Origin: Nocardioides dongkuii
GTDB lineage: Bacteria > Actinomycetota > Actinomycetes > Propionibacteriales > Nocardioidaceae
Assembly (NCBI RefSeq): GCF_014127485.1
Contig: NZ_CP059903.1
Span: forward strand, 4,090,001-4,154,000
Direction: 5' to 3'
DNA length: 64,000 nt
The translations under genes were made by a program, and so were the position numbers. Under the pieces are notes generated by a model. It saw only the letters and a list, made by a program, of their open reading frames with translations. It ran no database searches and was not told the DNA's origin. This document shows positions 53,277 through 61,284 of this stretch, one piece after another (position 1 is the stretch's first letter; the number at the start of each line of letters is the position of its first letter).

Positions 53277-55196
53277 CTACCGCGCCAACCACGCGGCGTA
53301 CGCGTCGAAGGTGTACGGCCGGCCGAGGAAGTCGGCGACCAGGTCGGCGGCGTCCTTGGCGCCACCGGGGGCGAGCACCCGGTCGCGGTAGCGGCGGGCG
53401 ACGTCGGGGGCGAACAGGTCGTCGGGGTCGAAGGCGCTGAACAGGTCCTTGGCGATGACCAGCGACCACATGTAGGTGTAGTACGCCGAGGAGTAGCCGG
53501 CGAGGTGGCCGAAGCTGGCGAACATGTGGGTGCCCTCGACGTACGGGAACGGCGAGTAGCGCGCCTGCATCTGCTTCATCGCCGCGGTGAGGTCGGCGGG
53601 CCGGTCGGTGTGGAACCAGTACGACATCGCGGCGTAGAACATCTGCACCCGCGCCTGGATCCCCTTGCCGTAGTCGTCGGCGGCGCGCATCCGCTCGACC
53701 AGCGCGGCCGGGATCGGCTCGCCGTCCTCGTCGGTGGCGAAGCTGCGCAGGATGTCGGCGTCCCACGCCCACTCCTCGAGCATCTGGCTGGGGGCCTCGA
53801 CGAAGTCCCACTCGGTGGCGACGCCGGCGAACCGCGCCCACTGCCCGCGCCCGCCGAGCACGTGGTGGACCAGGTGGCCGAACTCGTGGAACAGCGTCAC
53901 CACGTGGTCGTGCTCCATCAGCCCGCGCGCGAAGTTGCAGACCAGCACCCCCTCGGGCAGCTGCCGTCCGGCGACCCCTTCGGCGAGGGTGAACTGGGCG
54001 GCGTGCTTGTACTTGCCCTCGCGCGGGTGCAGGTCGAGGTAGATCCGCGCGAACGGCGCCGCGCCGTCGGCCTCCCACACGTCGTACGCCGTGACGTCGT
54101 CGTGCCAGACTGGCGCGTCGGCGACCGGCTCGTAGCGCAGCCCGAAGAGCCGCCCGGTCACCTCGAGCAGCCCCTGGCGCACCTGGGCGAAGTCGAAGTA
54201 GCGACGCACCTGCTGGGCGTCGACGTCGTACTGCTCGCGGCGCACGACCTCCTGGTAGTACGTCGCGTCGGAGGCCGGGATCTCCGTCGCGTCGGGGTGG
54301 TCGCGGCGGTAGCGCTCCATCAGCACGGCGAGGTCGCGCTCCATCGGCGCGGCCGCGGCGTCGGCGATCCGGTCGATGAACGCGGGGATCGCGGGGCCGG
54401 AGCCGATCATCTTCACGGCCGCGTCGTACGACGCCCAGTCGGCGTAGCCGACCAGGGTCGCCAGCTCGTGGCGCAGCGCGAACATCTCCTGCAGCAGCGG
54501 CTCGTTCTGCGGGTAGCCACGGGTCAGGAAGGCGACGCTCATGTCGTGGCGCAGGCCGGCGTCGTGGGCGAACATCCGCACCGGCACCGCGTCGGGGTAG
54601 TCGGTCGTCGCCGTGAGGTTGCCGTCGGCGTCGGCGGGGTGCGCGTCGAGCCAGTCCTGCGGCAGGCCGGCGTACCGCTCGGCGGCCGCGGTCACGGTGC
54701 GGACGTCGTCGCGCACGTTCCGGCCGAACTCCTGGTCGATCGCGGTCAGCCGCTCGTTGATCTCGGCGAGCCGCGCGCGGGTCGCGTCGTCGCGGTCCAC
54801 GCCCGCGCGCCGGAAGTCGTCGAGGACCTTGCCGTGCAGCCGGGCCGCCTGCTCGTCGAGCCCGCTGGCGTCGAGGCCGGCGAACACGTCGTACAGGGCC
54901 CGGTCCTGGCGCAGCTCGGTCGCCAGCCGGTCGACCTCGACCTCGGCCTGCTCGCAGCTGGTGCGGACCGCCTCGTCGGGGTGCACGTTGGAGAGCAGCG
55001 ACCCGACCGCCGCGACGTTGCCGAGCTGCAGCGCGACCTCGTCCCACTGCCGCAGCGCGTCCAGCGCGTCGGCCGGCGGCGCCGCGCGGAGCTCGTCGAC
55101 CAGGCGCCGGGCCGTGGCCAGGCCGTCGGTCGTGCGGCCCTCCACCCAGGCGAGGGCGTCGTCGGTGGCGGGCAGGGCGAGCGGCTCGAGGGTCAC
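53277..55196 (-). CDS. M3 family metallopeptidase (oligopeptidase/Dcp type)
   Basis: This 639-residue peptidase has the zinc motif HEFGHLVHH near residue 437 with the third ligand Glu in EAPSQMLEEWAWD about 27 residues later. Substrate-contacting YSSAYYTYMWS is near 590. It lacks a signal peptide and should degrade short peptides in the cytoplasm. It starts with GTG at 55196, with TACGCT 7 nt upstream, and its end faces the hairpin repeat at 53167-53254. Confidence 0.95.
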   Translation of the reverse strand: MTLEPLALPATDDALAWVEGRTTDGLATARRLVDELRAAPPADALDALRQWDEVALQLGNVAAVGSLLSNVHPDEAVRTSCEQAEVEVDRLATELRQDRALYDVFAGLDASGLDEQAARLHGKVLDDFRRAGVDRDDATRARLAEINERLTAIDQEFGRNVRDDVRTVTAAAERYAGLPQDWLDAHPADADGNLTATTDYPDAVPVRMFAHDAGLRHDMSVAFLTRGYPQNEPLLQEMFALRHELATLVGYADWASYDAAVKMIGSGPAIPAFIDRIADAAAAPMERDLAVLMERYRRDHPDATEIPASDATYYQEVVRREQYDVDAQQVRRYFDFAQVRQGLLEVTGRLFGLRYEPVADAPVWHDDVTAYDVWEADGAAPFARIYLDLHPREGKYKHAAQFTLAEGVAGRQLPEGVLVCNFARGLMEHDHVVTLFHEFGHLVHHVLGGRGQWARFAGVATEWDFVEAPSQMLEEWAWDADILRSFATDEDGEPIPAALVERMRAADDYGKGIQARVQMFYAAMSYWFHTDRPADLTAAMKQMQARYSPFPYVEGTHMFASFGHLAGYSSAYYTYMWSLVIAKDLFSAFDPDDLFAPDVARRYRDRVLAPGGAKDAADLVADFLGRPYTFDAYAAWLAR

Positions 55197-55230
55197 GCGG
55201 GCCAGCGTAGGTGGCCCTGCCGACGCCGGC

Positions 55231-56457
55231 TCAGGGCCCGCTGAGCTGGTCCCGCCGCCGGGTCAGGTAGGCCCGCTCGGCGGAGTTGCCGGTCGCGGCG
55301 ATGGCAGCGTCGTACGCCGCGCGGGCCTCGGCGCTGCGGCCGAGCCGGCGCAGCAGGTCGGCGCGGGTCGCGTGCCAGGCGTGGTACGTCGTGAGCGGCA
55401 GCCGGTCGACCTCGGCCAGGGCCACCTCCGGCCCGTCGAGCTCCGCGACCGCGACCGCCCGGTTGAGCGTGACGAACGGGCTGGGCGCGATCGCCTGCAG
55501 GTGGGTGTAGAGCGTCGCGACCTGCGCCCAGTCGGTGTCGGCCGCCGTCGGGGCATCCGTGTGGACGGCGTTCACGGCGGCGAGCAGCTGGTACTGGCCG
55601 GGCCGGTTGCGCGCCAGGCACTCGCGCACCAGCGCGTGCCCCTCGGCGATCTTGGCGCGGTCCCAGCCGCCGCGGTCCTGCTCGGGCAGCGGGACCAGCT
55701 CGCCGCCGGCGAACCGGCTCGCGCGGCGCGCGTCGGTGAGCAGCATCAGCGCGAGCAGCCCGGCGACCTCCGGCTCCTCGGGGAGCAGGGACCGCAGCAC
55801 CCGGCCGAGCCGGACCGCCTCGTCGGTGAGCTCGGCGCGGACCGGGGCGTCGCCCGCGGAGGCGAGGTAGCCCTCGTTGAAGACCAGGTAGACCACCGCG
55901 AGGACGGCGCCCAGCCGCTCGGCGAGGTCGTCGGGCCCCGGCACCCGGAACGGGATCCGGGCGCCCTTGATCTTGGCCTTCGCGCGGGTGATCCGCTGGG
56001 CCATCGTGGTCTCCGGCACGAGGAACGCCGCGGCGATCTCGCCGACGGTGAGCCCGCCGAGCAGCCGCAGCGTGAGCGCCACCCGGGCCTCGGGCGCGAG
56101 CGCCGGGTGGCAGCAGGTGAAGATCAGCCGGAGCCGGTCGTCGGCCACGACGCCGGTCGGCTCGGGCGGGGTGTCGTCGCCGATCACGAGGGCCGCCTGG
56201 TGCTTGGCGTCGCGCTGCTGCTCGCGGCGGATCCGGTCGATGGCCTTGCGGGTGGCGGTCGTCGTCAGCCAGCCGCCCGGGTTGGGCGGGGTGCCGTCGG
56301 CCGGCCACCGCTCGAGCGCGGCGACGAGCGCCTCGCTGGCGGCGTCCTCGGCGACGTCGAGGTCGCCGAAGCGGCGCACCAGCGAGGCGACCACGCGGGC
56401 GTGCTCGTCGCGGAAGACCCGCTCGATCGCGGCGCCGGGGGCCGCCGTACCGCTCAC
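55231..56457 (-). CDS. ECF42 RNA polymerase sigma factor
   Basis: This 408-residue sigma factor has region 2 (about 10-80; VFRDEHARVVASLVRRFGDLDVAEDAASEALVAALERWP) and region 4 (about 110-180; LRLLGGLTVGEIAAAFLVPETTMAQRITRAKAKIK). The 200-residue C-terminal extension contains the helical tail characteristic of ECF42 (NEGYLASAGDAPVRAELTDEAVRLGRVL; LNRAVAVAELDGPEVAL). This extension replaces an anti-sigma factor. The GTG at 56457 overlaps the stop of the YCII/DGPF gene. ECF42 factors activate their own DGPF partner gene. Confidence 0.94.
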   Translation of the reverse strand: MSGTAAPGAAIERVFRDEHARVVASLVRRFGDLDVAEDAASEALVAALERWPADGTPPNPGGWLTTTATRKAIDRIRREQQRDAKHQAALVIGDDTPPEPTGVVADDRLRLIFTCCHPALAPEARVALTLRLLGGLTVGEIAAAFLVPETTMAQRITRAKAKIKGARIPFRVPGPDDLAERLGAVLAVVYLVFNEGYLASAGDAPVRAELTDEAVRLGRVLRSLLPEEPEVAGLLALMLLTDARRASRFAGGELVPLPEQDRGGWDRAKIAEGHALVRECLARNRPGQYQLLAAVNAVHTDAPTAADTDWAQVATLYTHLQAIAPSPFVTLNRAVAVAELDGPEVALAEVDRLPLTTYHAWHATRADLLRRLGRSAEARAAYDAAIAATGNSAERAYLTRRRDQLSGP

Positions 56458-56813
56458 TCGGCCTGGAACGGCCGGACCTCGACCTTGCCGCGGCAGGCCC
56501 GGGACCCCTCCTTGGCCCACCCCAGCGCGGCGTCGAGGTCGGGGACCGTGATCACCCAGAAGCCGCCGAGGTACTCCTTGGACTCCGCGAAGGGGCCGTC
56601 GGTGACGACCGGCTGCGCGCCGGTGTTGTCGACGGTGGTGGCCTGCTCGATCGGCATCAGGCCACCGGCGAAGATCCAGGCGCCCTCGGCCTGCAGCTTC
56701 TGGTTGAACGCCTCCACCGCCTCGAAGACCGGCTGCATCTCCTCGGGGGTCATCGCGGCCATCCGCTCGTCGTCGGCGGGGTCGTGGTGGACGGACAGCA
56801 GGTACTCGGACAT
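56454..56813 (-). CDS. YCII-related (DGPF) protein, ECF42 partner
   Basis: This 119-residue protein has the DGPF motif in VVTDGPFAESKEYLGGFWVITVPDLDAALGWA and opens with MSEYLLSVHHDP. YCII-like proteins are ferredoxin-like dimers, some dechlorinating. The standard genome context is an ECF42 sigma factor, present here with a GTGA overlap. A promoter matching the ECF42 consensus lies 80-107 bp upstream, so it is probably autoregulated by its partner. Confidence 0.94.
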   Translation of the reverse strand: MSEYLLSVHHDPADDERMAAMTPEEMQPVFEAVEAFNQKLQAEGAWIFAGGLMPIEQATTVDNTGAQPVVTDGPFAESKEYLGGFWVITVPDLDAALGWAKEGSRACRGKVEVRPFQAE

Positions 56814-56892
56814 GACGGTCTCCTCGGTCTCGGGGGCGCCCCGTGGCTGCCTCTCATCCTCTCCACGAACAGGCCCGGACGGATACGACATC

Positions 56893-56919
56893 GTCGACGA
56901 AAACTGCTGCACCTCGACA
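56893..56919 (-). promoter_or_regulatory. ECF42-type promoter upstream of the YCII gene
   Basis: On the minus strand TGTCGA (56919-56914) is followed after 17 bp by CGAC (56896-56893). These correspond to the -35 TGTCGA and -10 CGA/TC elements described for ECF42 promoters. CGTC at 56899-56896 is an alternative -10 with a shorter spacer. Confidence 0.6.
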
Positions 56920-56960
56920 TCGGCGTCGACGACCTCCCCGCGGCCGAGTGACCGCCCCGC

Positions 56961-57467
56961 TCACCAGCCGTGCGAGCCCGGGATCCCCTTGAACGGACCC
57001 ACGACGCCCGAGGTGATCCAGCCGCCGTAGAACCCGCCCGGTTGCGGCACGACGACCTCGCCGTCGACCAGGCACCGGTCGGTGCCGGCGGCCATCACCG
57101 CGACCGCGCCCGCGATCGCCGCGAAGCCGGGGGCGGGGTCGGGGTAGGTCCAGGCCGCGCGCGGCGAGACGACGTCGCCCTCGGGGCCCCCGACCAGGTC
57201 GAAGTACGCCGCCGCGCCCTTCCACTCGCAGAAGGAGCTGCCCGCGCACGCGCGCAGCGCGCCCTCGGCGTACGCCGCCCGCGGCAGGTAGTACGTCGGC
57301 GGGTGGCTGGTCTCGAGCACCCGCCACGAGCGGGTCGTCCGCGCGACGACGGTGCCGCCGAGCTCGACCACGACCGACGCCGAGCACTCCTCGACCCGCG
57401 GCGGGCGGGGGTAGTCCCAGACCGACTCCTGGCCGGGTCCGGGCCGCTCGGGCCGTGGTCGTCGCAC
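56961..57467 (-). CDS. DUF427 domain-containing protein
   Basis: This 168-residue protein has the DUF427 core: SVWDYPRPPRVEECSASVVVELGGTVVARTTRSWRVLETSHPPTYYLPRAAY, CEWKGAAAYFDLVGG and YPDPAPGFAAIAG, a single-domain beta fold. DUF427 proteins are of unknown biochemical role and occur widely in actinobacteria. It converges on no partner and diverges from the MFS gene, with 47 bp between the starts. Confidence 0.93.
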   Translation of the reverse strand: MRRPRPERPGPGQESVWDYPRPPRVEECSASVVVELGGTVVARTTRSWRVLETSHPPTYYLPRAAYAEGALRACAGSSFCEWKGAAAYFDLVGGPEGDVVSPRAAWTYPDPAPGFAAIAGAVAVMAAGTDRCLVDGEVVVPQPGGFYGGWITSGVVGPFKGIPGSHGW

Positions 57468-57514
57468 CAGGCCAGTGAACCCGCGCGACCAAGCCCGGCG
57501 TAACCTTCCGCGGC

Positions 57515-58786
57515 GTGTCGCGCCTCCGCAGCCTCGTCGCCGACACCCGCCCGCTGCGCAACGAGCACTTCCGCAGGCTCTGGCTGGCCAACATCATCAC
57601 GGTCGTCGGCGCCCAGCTCACGGTGGTGGCGGTGCCGGCGCAGATCTACGCCCAGACCGGCTCCTCGGCGTACGTCGGGCTGACCGGGCTGTTCGGCCTG
57701 GTGCCGCTCGTCGTCTTCGGCCTGTACGGCGGGGCGCTCGCCGACGTCTTCGACCGGCGCACGATCCTGGTGGTCACCACGATCGGGCTGATCGTGACCA
57801 GCGGGCTGTTCTACGCCCAGGCGGCGCTCGGCCTCGGCAACGTGTGGCTGCTGCTGTGCCTGTTCGCGGTGCAGCAGGCGTTCTTCGCGGTCAACCAGCC
57901 GACCCGCAGCGCGCTGCTGCCGAAGCTGGTCGGCACCGAGCTGCTGCCCGCGGCGAACTCGCTGAACATGACCGTGATGCAGGCCGGCGCGATCGCCGGG
58001 CCGCTGGTCGCGGGCGTGCTGATCCCGGTGATCGGCTTCTCCTGGCTCTACCTCATCGACACCCTCACGCTGATCGCGACGCTGTCCGCCGTGGTCCGGC
58101 TGCCGCGCTTCGGGTCGGTCACCACGGGGGGCGTCCCGGGGGTGCGCGCGGTCGTCGACGGGTTCGCCTACCTGCGGCACCAGCCGGTGCTGCTGATGTC
58201 GTTCGTCGTCGACATCATCGCGATGGTCTTCGGCATGCCGCGTGCGCTGTTCCCGGAGATCGCGCACCTCGACTTCGGCGGGCCCGACGAGGGCGGCCTG
58301 GTGTTCGCGCTGCTCTTCGCCGCGATCCCGGCGGGCGCGGTGCTCGGCGGCGTCCTCAGCGGCTGGGTCTCGCGGATCGACCGCCAGGGACTCGCGGTGA
58401 TCGTCTGCATCCTCGTGTGGGGCGGCGCGATGACCGGGTTCGGGCTCGCCGTCGGGCTCGCCGAGCACTGGCGCACCCCGATGCTGGTCGCGGCGCTGCT
58501 GATGCTCGTCGTCGGCGGCGCGGCCGACATGGCCTCGGCGGCGTTCCGCACCTCGATGCTGCTCACCGCCGCGACCGACGACATGCGGGGCCGGCTGCAG
58601 GGCGTCTTCATCGTGGTCGTCGCCGGCGGGCCGCGGGTCGCCGACGTCGCGCACGGCGCCTCGGCGGCCGCCGTCGGCACCGCGGCCGCGGCGGCGGGCG
58701 GCGGCGTCCTGGTCGTCGTCGGCACCGTGGTCGCCGCGCTCGCCGTCCCCGCGTTCGTGCGCTACCGGCTCAGCAGCGTGCGCTGA
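57515..58786 (+). CDS. MFS transporter (EntS/enterobactin-exporter-like)
   Basis: This 423-residue transporter has 12 hydrophobic segments and the MFS_3 motifs NEHFRRLWLANIITVVGAQL at the start and GALADVFDRRTILVVTT (motif A, near residue 75). The second half has FRTSMLLTAATDDMRGRLQGVF. It is a proton-driven exporter of small molecules such as siderophores or drugs. The GTG at 57515 has TAACCT 8 nt upstream. A coiled-coil repeat gene starts 23 bp after its stop. Confidence 0.9.
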   Translation: MSRLRSLVADTRPLRNEHFRRLWLANIITVVGAQLTVVAVPAQIYAQTGSSAYVGLTGLFGLVPLVVFGLYGGALADVFDRRTILVVTTIGLIVTSGLFYAQAALGLGNVWLLLCLFAVQQAFFAVNQPTRSALLPKLVGTELLPAANSLNMTVMQAGAIAGPLVAGVLIPVIGFSWLYLIDTLTLIATLSAVVRLPRFGSVTTGGVPGVRAVVDGFAYLRHQPVLLMSFVVDIIAMVFGMPRALFPEIAHLDFGGPDEGGLVFALLFAAIPAGAVLGGVLSGWVSRIDRQGLAVIVCILVWGGAMTGFGLAVGLAEHWRTPMLVAALLMLVVGGAADMASAAFRTSMLLTAATDDMRGRLQGVFIVVVAGGPRVADVAHGASAAAVGTAAAAAGGGVLVVVGTVVAALAVPAFVRYRLSSVR

Positions 58787-58809
58787 CGCGCGCGGGGTAC
58801 CGCCTCCCG

Positions 58810-59754
58810 GTGAGACTCCCATCACTTCCCGGGCCCCGTGACCTGGCCGACCTGCTGGAGCAGGTGCTGGCGCTCGCGCCGCGCGCCGGCCGGCTGCTCT
58901 CCGGCGCCGAGCGCCTCGTCGCCGAGGCGGGGGTGCTGCTCGCGCAGGTGCAGGCCCTCGTCGTGCGGATGGAGGAGACCCGGCTGCGCGCGGTCGAGGT
59001 CGTGGAGAAGGTCGACGGCATCCGGGCGCGCGCCGACGGCATCATCGACGGCGTCGACCAGGTCCGCACCCGCGCCGACGGCGTCATCGACGGCGTCGAC
59101 CAAGTCCGCACCCGCGCCGACGGCGTCATCGACGGCGTCGACCAAGTCCGCACCCGCGCCGACGGCGTCATCGACGGCGTCGACCAAGTCCGCACCCGCG
59201 CCGACGGCGTCATCGACGGCGTCGACCAAGTCCGCACCCGCGCCGACGGCGTCATCGACGGCGTCGACCAAGTCCGCACCCGGGCCGACGGGGTCATCGA
59301 CGGCGTCGCGGAGGTGCGGGACAAGGCCGACACCGCGATCGGCGGCGTGGACGACGTACGCCGGCGCGCCGACGGGCTGATCGACCGGGTCCAGGACCCG
59401 CTGGACCGGATGACCAGGCTGCTCGACGGCCTCGAGCCCCCGCTGATCGCGCTGCAGCCGGTGCTCGCCGCGCTCGCGGAGTCGACCCACCCCGACGAGG
59501 TCGAGGCGGCCGTCGCGATGATCGACCGGCTGCCCCAGCTCGAGACCGCGCTCCGGGACGACGTGATCCCCCTGCTCGGGACGCTCGGCACGGTGGCACC
59601 CGACATCCACACCATGCTCGCGGTCGTCGAGGAGCTCAGCGAGACCGTGCTGCGCCTGCCGGGCATGGGCCGGATCCGCAAGAAGGTCGACCAGGAGCAG
59701 GACGAGCAGGACGGGCCGGACGGGCAGAAGGGCGCGGAGCGGGTCAGCGGCTGA
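58810..59754 (+). CDS. Coiled-coil protein with 14-residue tandem repeats
   Basis: This 314-residue protein is helical throughout. Residues about 74-166 are six full copies and a partial seventh of a 14-residue unit (RADGVIDGVDQVRT). The hydrophobic residues Ala2, Val5, Val9 and Val12 keep the 3-4 heptad spacing across units, so a left-handed coiled coil is expected. The flanks continue in the same style (ADTAIGGVDDVRRRADGLID). The C-terminus is Lys/Glu/Asp-rich. No family was recognised. It could be a scaffold or an envelope-associated spacer, and is probably transcribed with the MFS gene 23 bp upstream. Confidence 0.8.
   Translation: MRLPSLPGPRDLADLLEQVLALAPRAGRLLSGAERLVAEAGVLLAQVQALVVRMEETRLRAVEVVEKVDGIRARADGIIDGVDQVRTRADGVIDGVDQVRTRADGVIDGVDQVRTRADGVIDGVDQVRTRADGVIDGVDQVRTRADGVIDGVDQVRTRADGVIDGVAEVRDKADTAIGGVDDVRRRADGLIDRVQDPLDRMTRLLDGLEPPLIALQPVLAALAESTHPDEVEAAVAMIDRLPQLETALRDDVIPLLGTLGTVAPDIHTMLAVVEELSETVLRLPGMGRIRKKVDQEQDEQDGPDGQKGAERVSG
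59029..59307 (+). repeat. 42-bp tandem repeat, six full copies plus a partial copy
   Basis: Units start at 59029, 59071, 59113, 59155, 59197 and 59239, with a truncated unit at 59281. The five units from 59071 to 59280 are identical in DNA. The first differs at two bases. All five identical units use the codon CAA for Gln, rare in this GC-rich background, while unit 1 uses CAG. This points to a recent expansion by slippage or recombination. Confidence 0.95.
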
Positions 59755-60247
59755 GCAGGCCCCGGGCGTACGCCGCCTGGCCGACGTGCTGGGTGTCGTC
59801 GTTCACGACGCTGACCAGGCGCACCCCGAGGGTGACCGGCGGGTCCCAGCCCTCGTCGACGACCCGGTCCAGGTCGTCCTCGCCGACCCCGCGCAGGAAG
59901 GCGAGGGTCTGCGCGTGCACGGCGTCGAGGTACGCCGTCAGCAGCGCCGCGTCCGCGCGGACCGCCTCGACCTGCTCCGCGGAGTGGCCGTAGCCGGTGT
60001 CGGCGGGGTCGAGCGGCAGCCCGAACCGCTCGACGTACCCCTGCCCGGTCCACACCTGCTCGGTGCCGGCCACGTCGGCGACGTGGTCGTCCTGCACCCG
60101 GGTCAGGTGCCAGACCAGCCACCCGATCGGGTTGGCGTCCGGCGCGGGACGGCGCGCGAGGTCGTCGGGCGAGAGGCCGTCGACGACCGCGGCGGCGCTC
60201 TCGCGGACCCGGTCGAAGGCGTCGGTCAGGAGCTCGGCAGGGGTCAT
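59744..60247 (-). CDS. DinB family protein (DUF664, mycothiol transferase-like)
   Basis: This 167-residue four-helix protein has metal-ligand positions His in GWLVWHLTRVQDDHVADV (about 50) and in NDDTQHVGQAAYARGL (about 155), the DinB/DUF664 pattern. Mycothiol-dependent S-transferases of this fold occur in actinobacteria. The ATG at 60247 has TACCGT 7 nt upstream. It overlaps the end of the coiled-coil gene tail to tail by 11 bp. Confidence 0.9.
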   Translation of the reverse strand: MTPAELLTDAFDRVRESAAAVVDGLSPDDLARRPAPDANPIGWLVWHLTRVQDDHVADVAGTEQVWTGQGYVERFGLPLDPADTGYGHSAEQVEAVRADAALLTAYLDAVHAQTLAFLRGVGEDDLDRVVDEGWDPPVTLGVRLVSVVNDDTQHVGQAAYARGLLSR

Positions 60248-60290
60248 GCCCTCGACGGTACGACGGCCATCCACGGGGTACCAGCGCGCC

Positions 60291-61280
60291 ATGACGTCCT
60301 TCGGCTACACCCTGATGACCGAGCAGAGCGGACCCCGCGAGCTGGTGCGGTACGCCGTCGCCGCGGAGCAGGCCGGCTTCGACTTCGAGGTCTCCAGCGA
60401 CCACTTCTCCCCCTGGCTGACCGAGCAGGGCCACGCGCCGTACGCCTGGACCGTGCTGGGCGCGGTGGCCCACGCGACCGAGCGGGTCGGGCTGATGACC
60501 TACGTGACCTGCCCGACGCTGCGCTACCACCCCGCGGTCGTGGCGCAGAAGGCCGCGACCCTGCAGATCCTGGCCGAGGGCCGGTTCACCCTCGGGCTGG
60601 GCAGCGGCGAGAACCTCAACGAGCACGTCGTCGGCGCCGGCTGGCCCGCGGTCGGCGTCCGCCAGGAGATGCTGGTCGAGGCGGTGGAGATCATCCGCGC
60701 GCTGCACAGCGGCGAGCTCGTCGACTACCGCGGCGCGCACTTCGACGTGGAGTCCGCGCGGATCTGGGACGTGCCCGAGCAGGGGGTGGACATCGGTGTC
60801 GCGGTCGGCGGTGACCGCGCGGTCGCCGAGCTGGCGCCGCTGGCCGACCACCTGGTCGCGACCGAGCCGCGCGCCGACCTGATCGAGTCCTGGAACGACA
60901 CCGAGGGCGCGACCCCGATCGGCCAGGACGGCGCCCGCGCGGTCGGCCAGATCCCGATCTGCTGGGCGCCGAGCGAGGACGAGGCGATCGAGCTCGCGCA
61001 CGAGCAGTTCCGCTGGTTCGCCGGCGGCTGGAAGGTGAACGCCGACCTGCCGACGCCCGCCGGGTTCTCCGGCGCGACGCAGTTCGTGCGGCCCCAGGAC
61101 GTCGCCGACAGCATCCCCTGCGGCCCCGACCTGGACGCGATCGTCGAGGCGGTCACGCCGTTCTGGGAGGCCGGCTTCACCGACGTCGCGCTGGTGCAGG
61201 TCGGCGACCGCCACCAGGAGCGGTTCCTCGCCGAGGTCGCCGAGCCGCTGCTCGAGAAGCTGCGCAGCGCCGCGTCCTAG
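60291..61280 (+). CDS. LLM class F420-dependent oxidoreductase (TIGR03557 type)
   Basis: This 329-residue luciferase-like oxidoreductase has FGYTLMTEQSGPRELVRYAVAAEQAGFDFEVSSDHFSPWL (the SDHF block that contacts F420), GLMTYVTCPTLRYHPAVVAQKAATLQ and LGLGSGENLNEHVVG. These match the F420-dependent, FGD-like group TIGR03557. It should use coenzyme F420 for hydride transfer. The substrate is unknown. It diverges from the DinB gene with a 43-bp gap. Confidence 0.93.
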   Translation: MTSFGYTLMTEQSGPRELVRYAVAAEQAGFDFEVSSDHFSPWLTEQGHAPYAWTVLGAVAHATERVGLMTYVTCPTLRYHPAVVAQKAATLQILAEGRFTLGLGSGENLNEHVVGAGWPAVGVRQEMLVEAVEIIRALHSGELVDYRGAHFDVESARIWDVPEQGVDIGVAVGGDRAVAELAPLADHLVATEPRADLIESWNDTEGATPIGQDGARAVGQIPICWAPSEDEAIELAHEQFRWFAGGWKVNADLPTPAGFSGATQFVRPQDVADSIPCGPDLDAIVEAVTPFWEAGFTDVALVQVGDRHQERFLAEVAEPLLEKLRSAAS

Positions 61281-61284
61281 GGCC

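Noticed and set aside
59029..59307. CRISPR array
   Set aside because: The 42-bp units are contiguous with no unique spacers and are in frame within a coding gene.
58822..59610. A repetitive 262-residue minus-strand frame across the 42-bp repeat
   Set aside because: A tandem repeat whose unit is a multiple of three keeps all frames open. The plus strand has the coiled-coil heptad pattern and sensible flanks.
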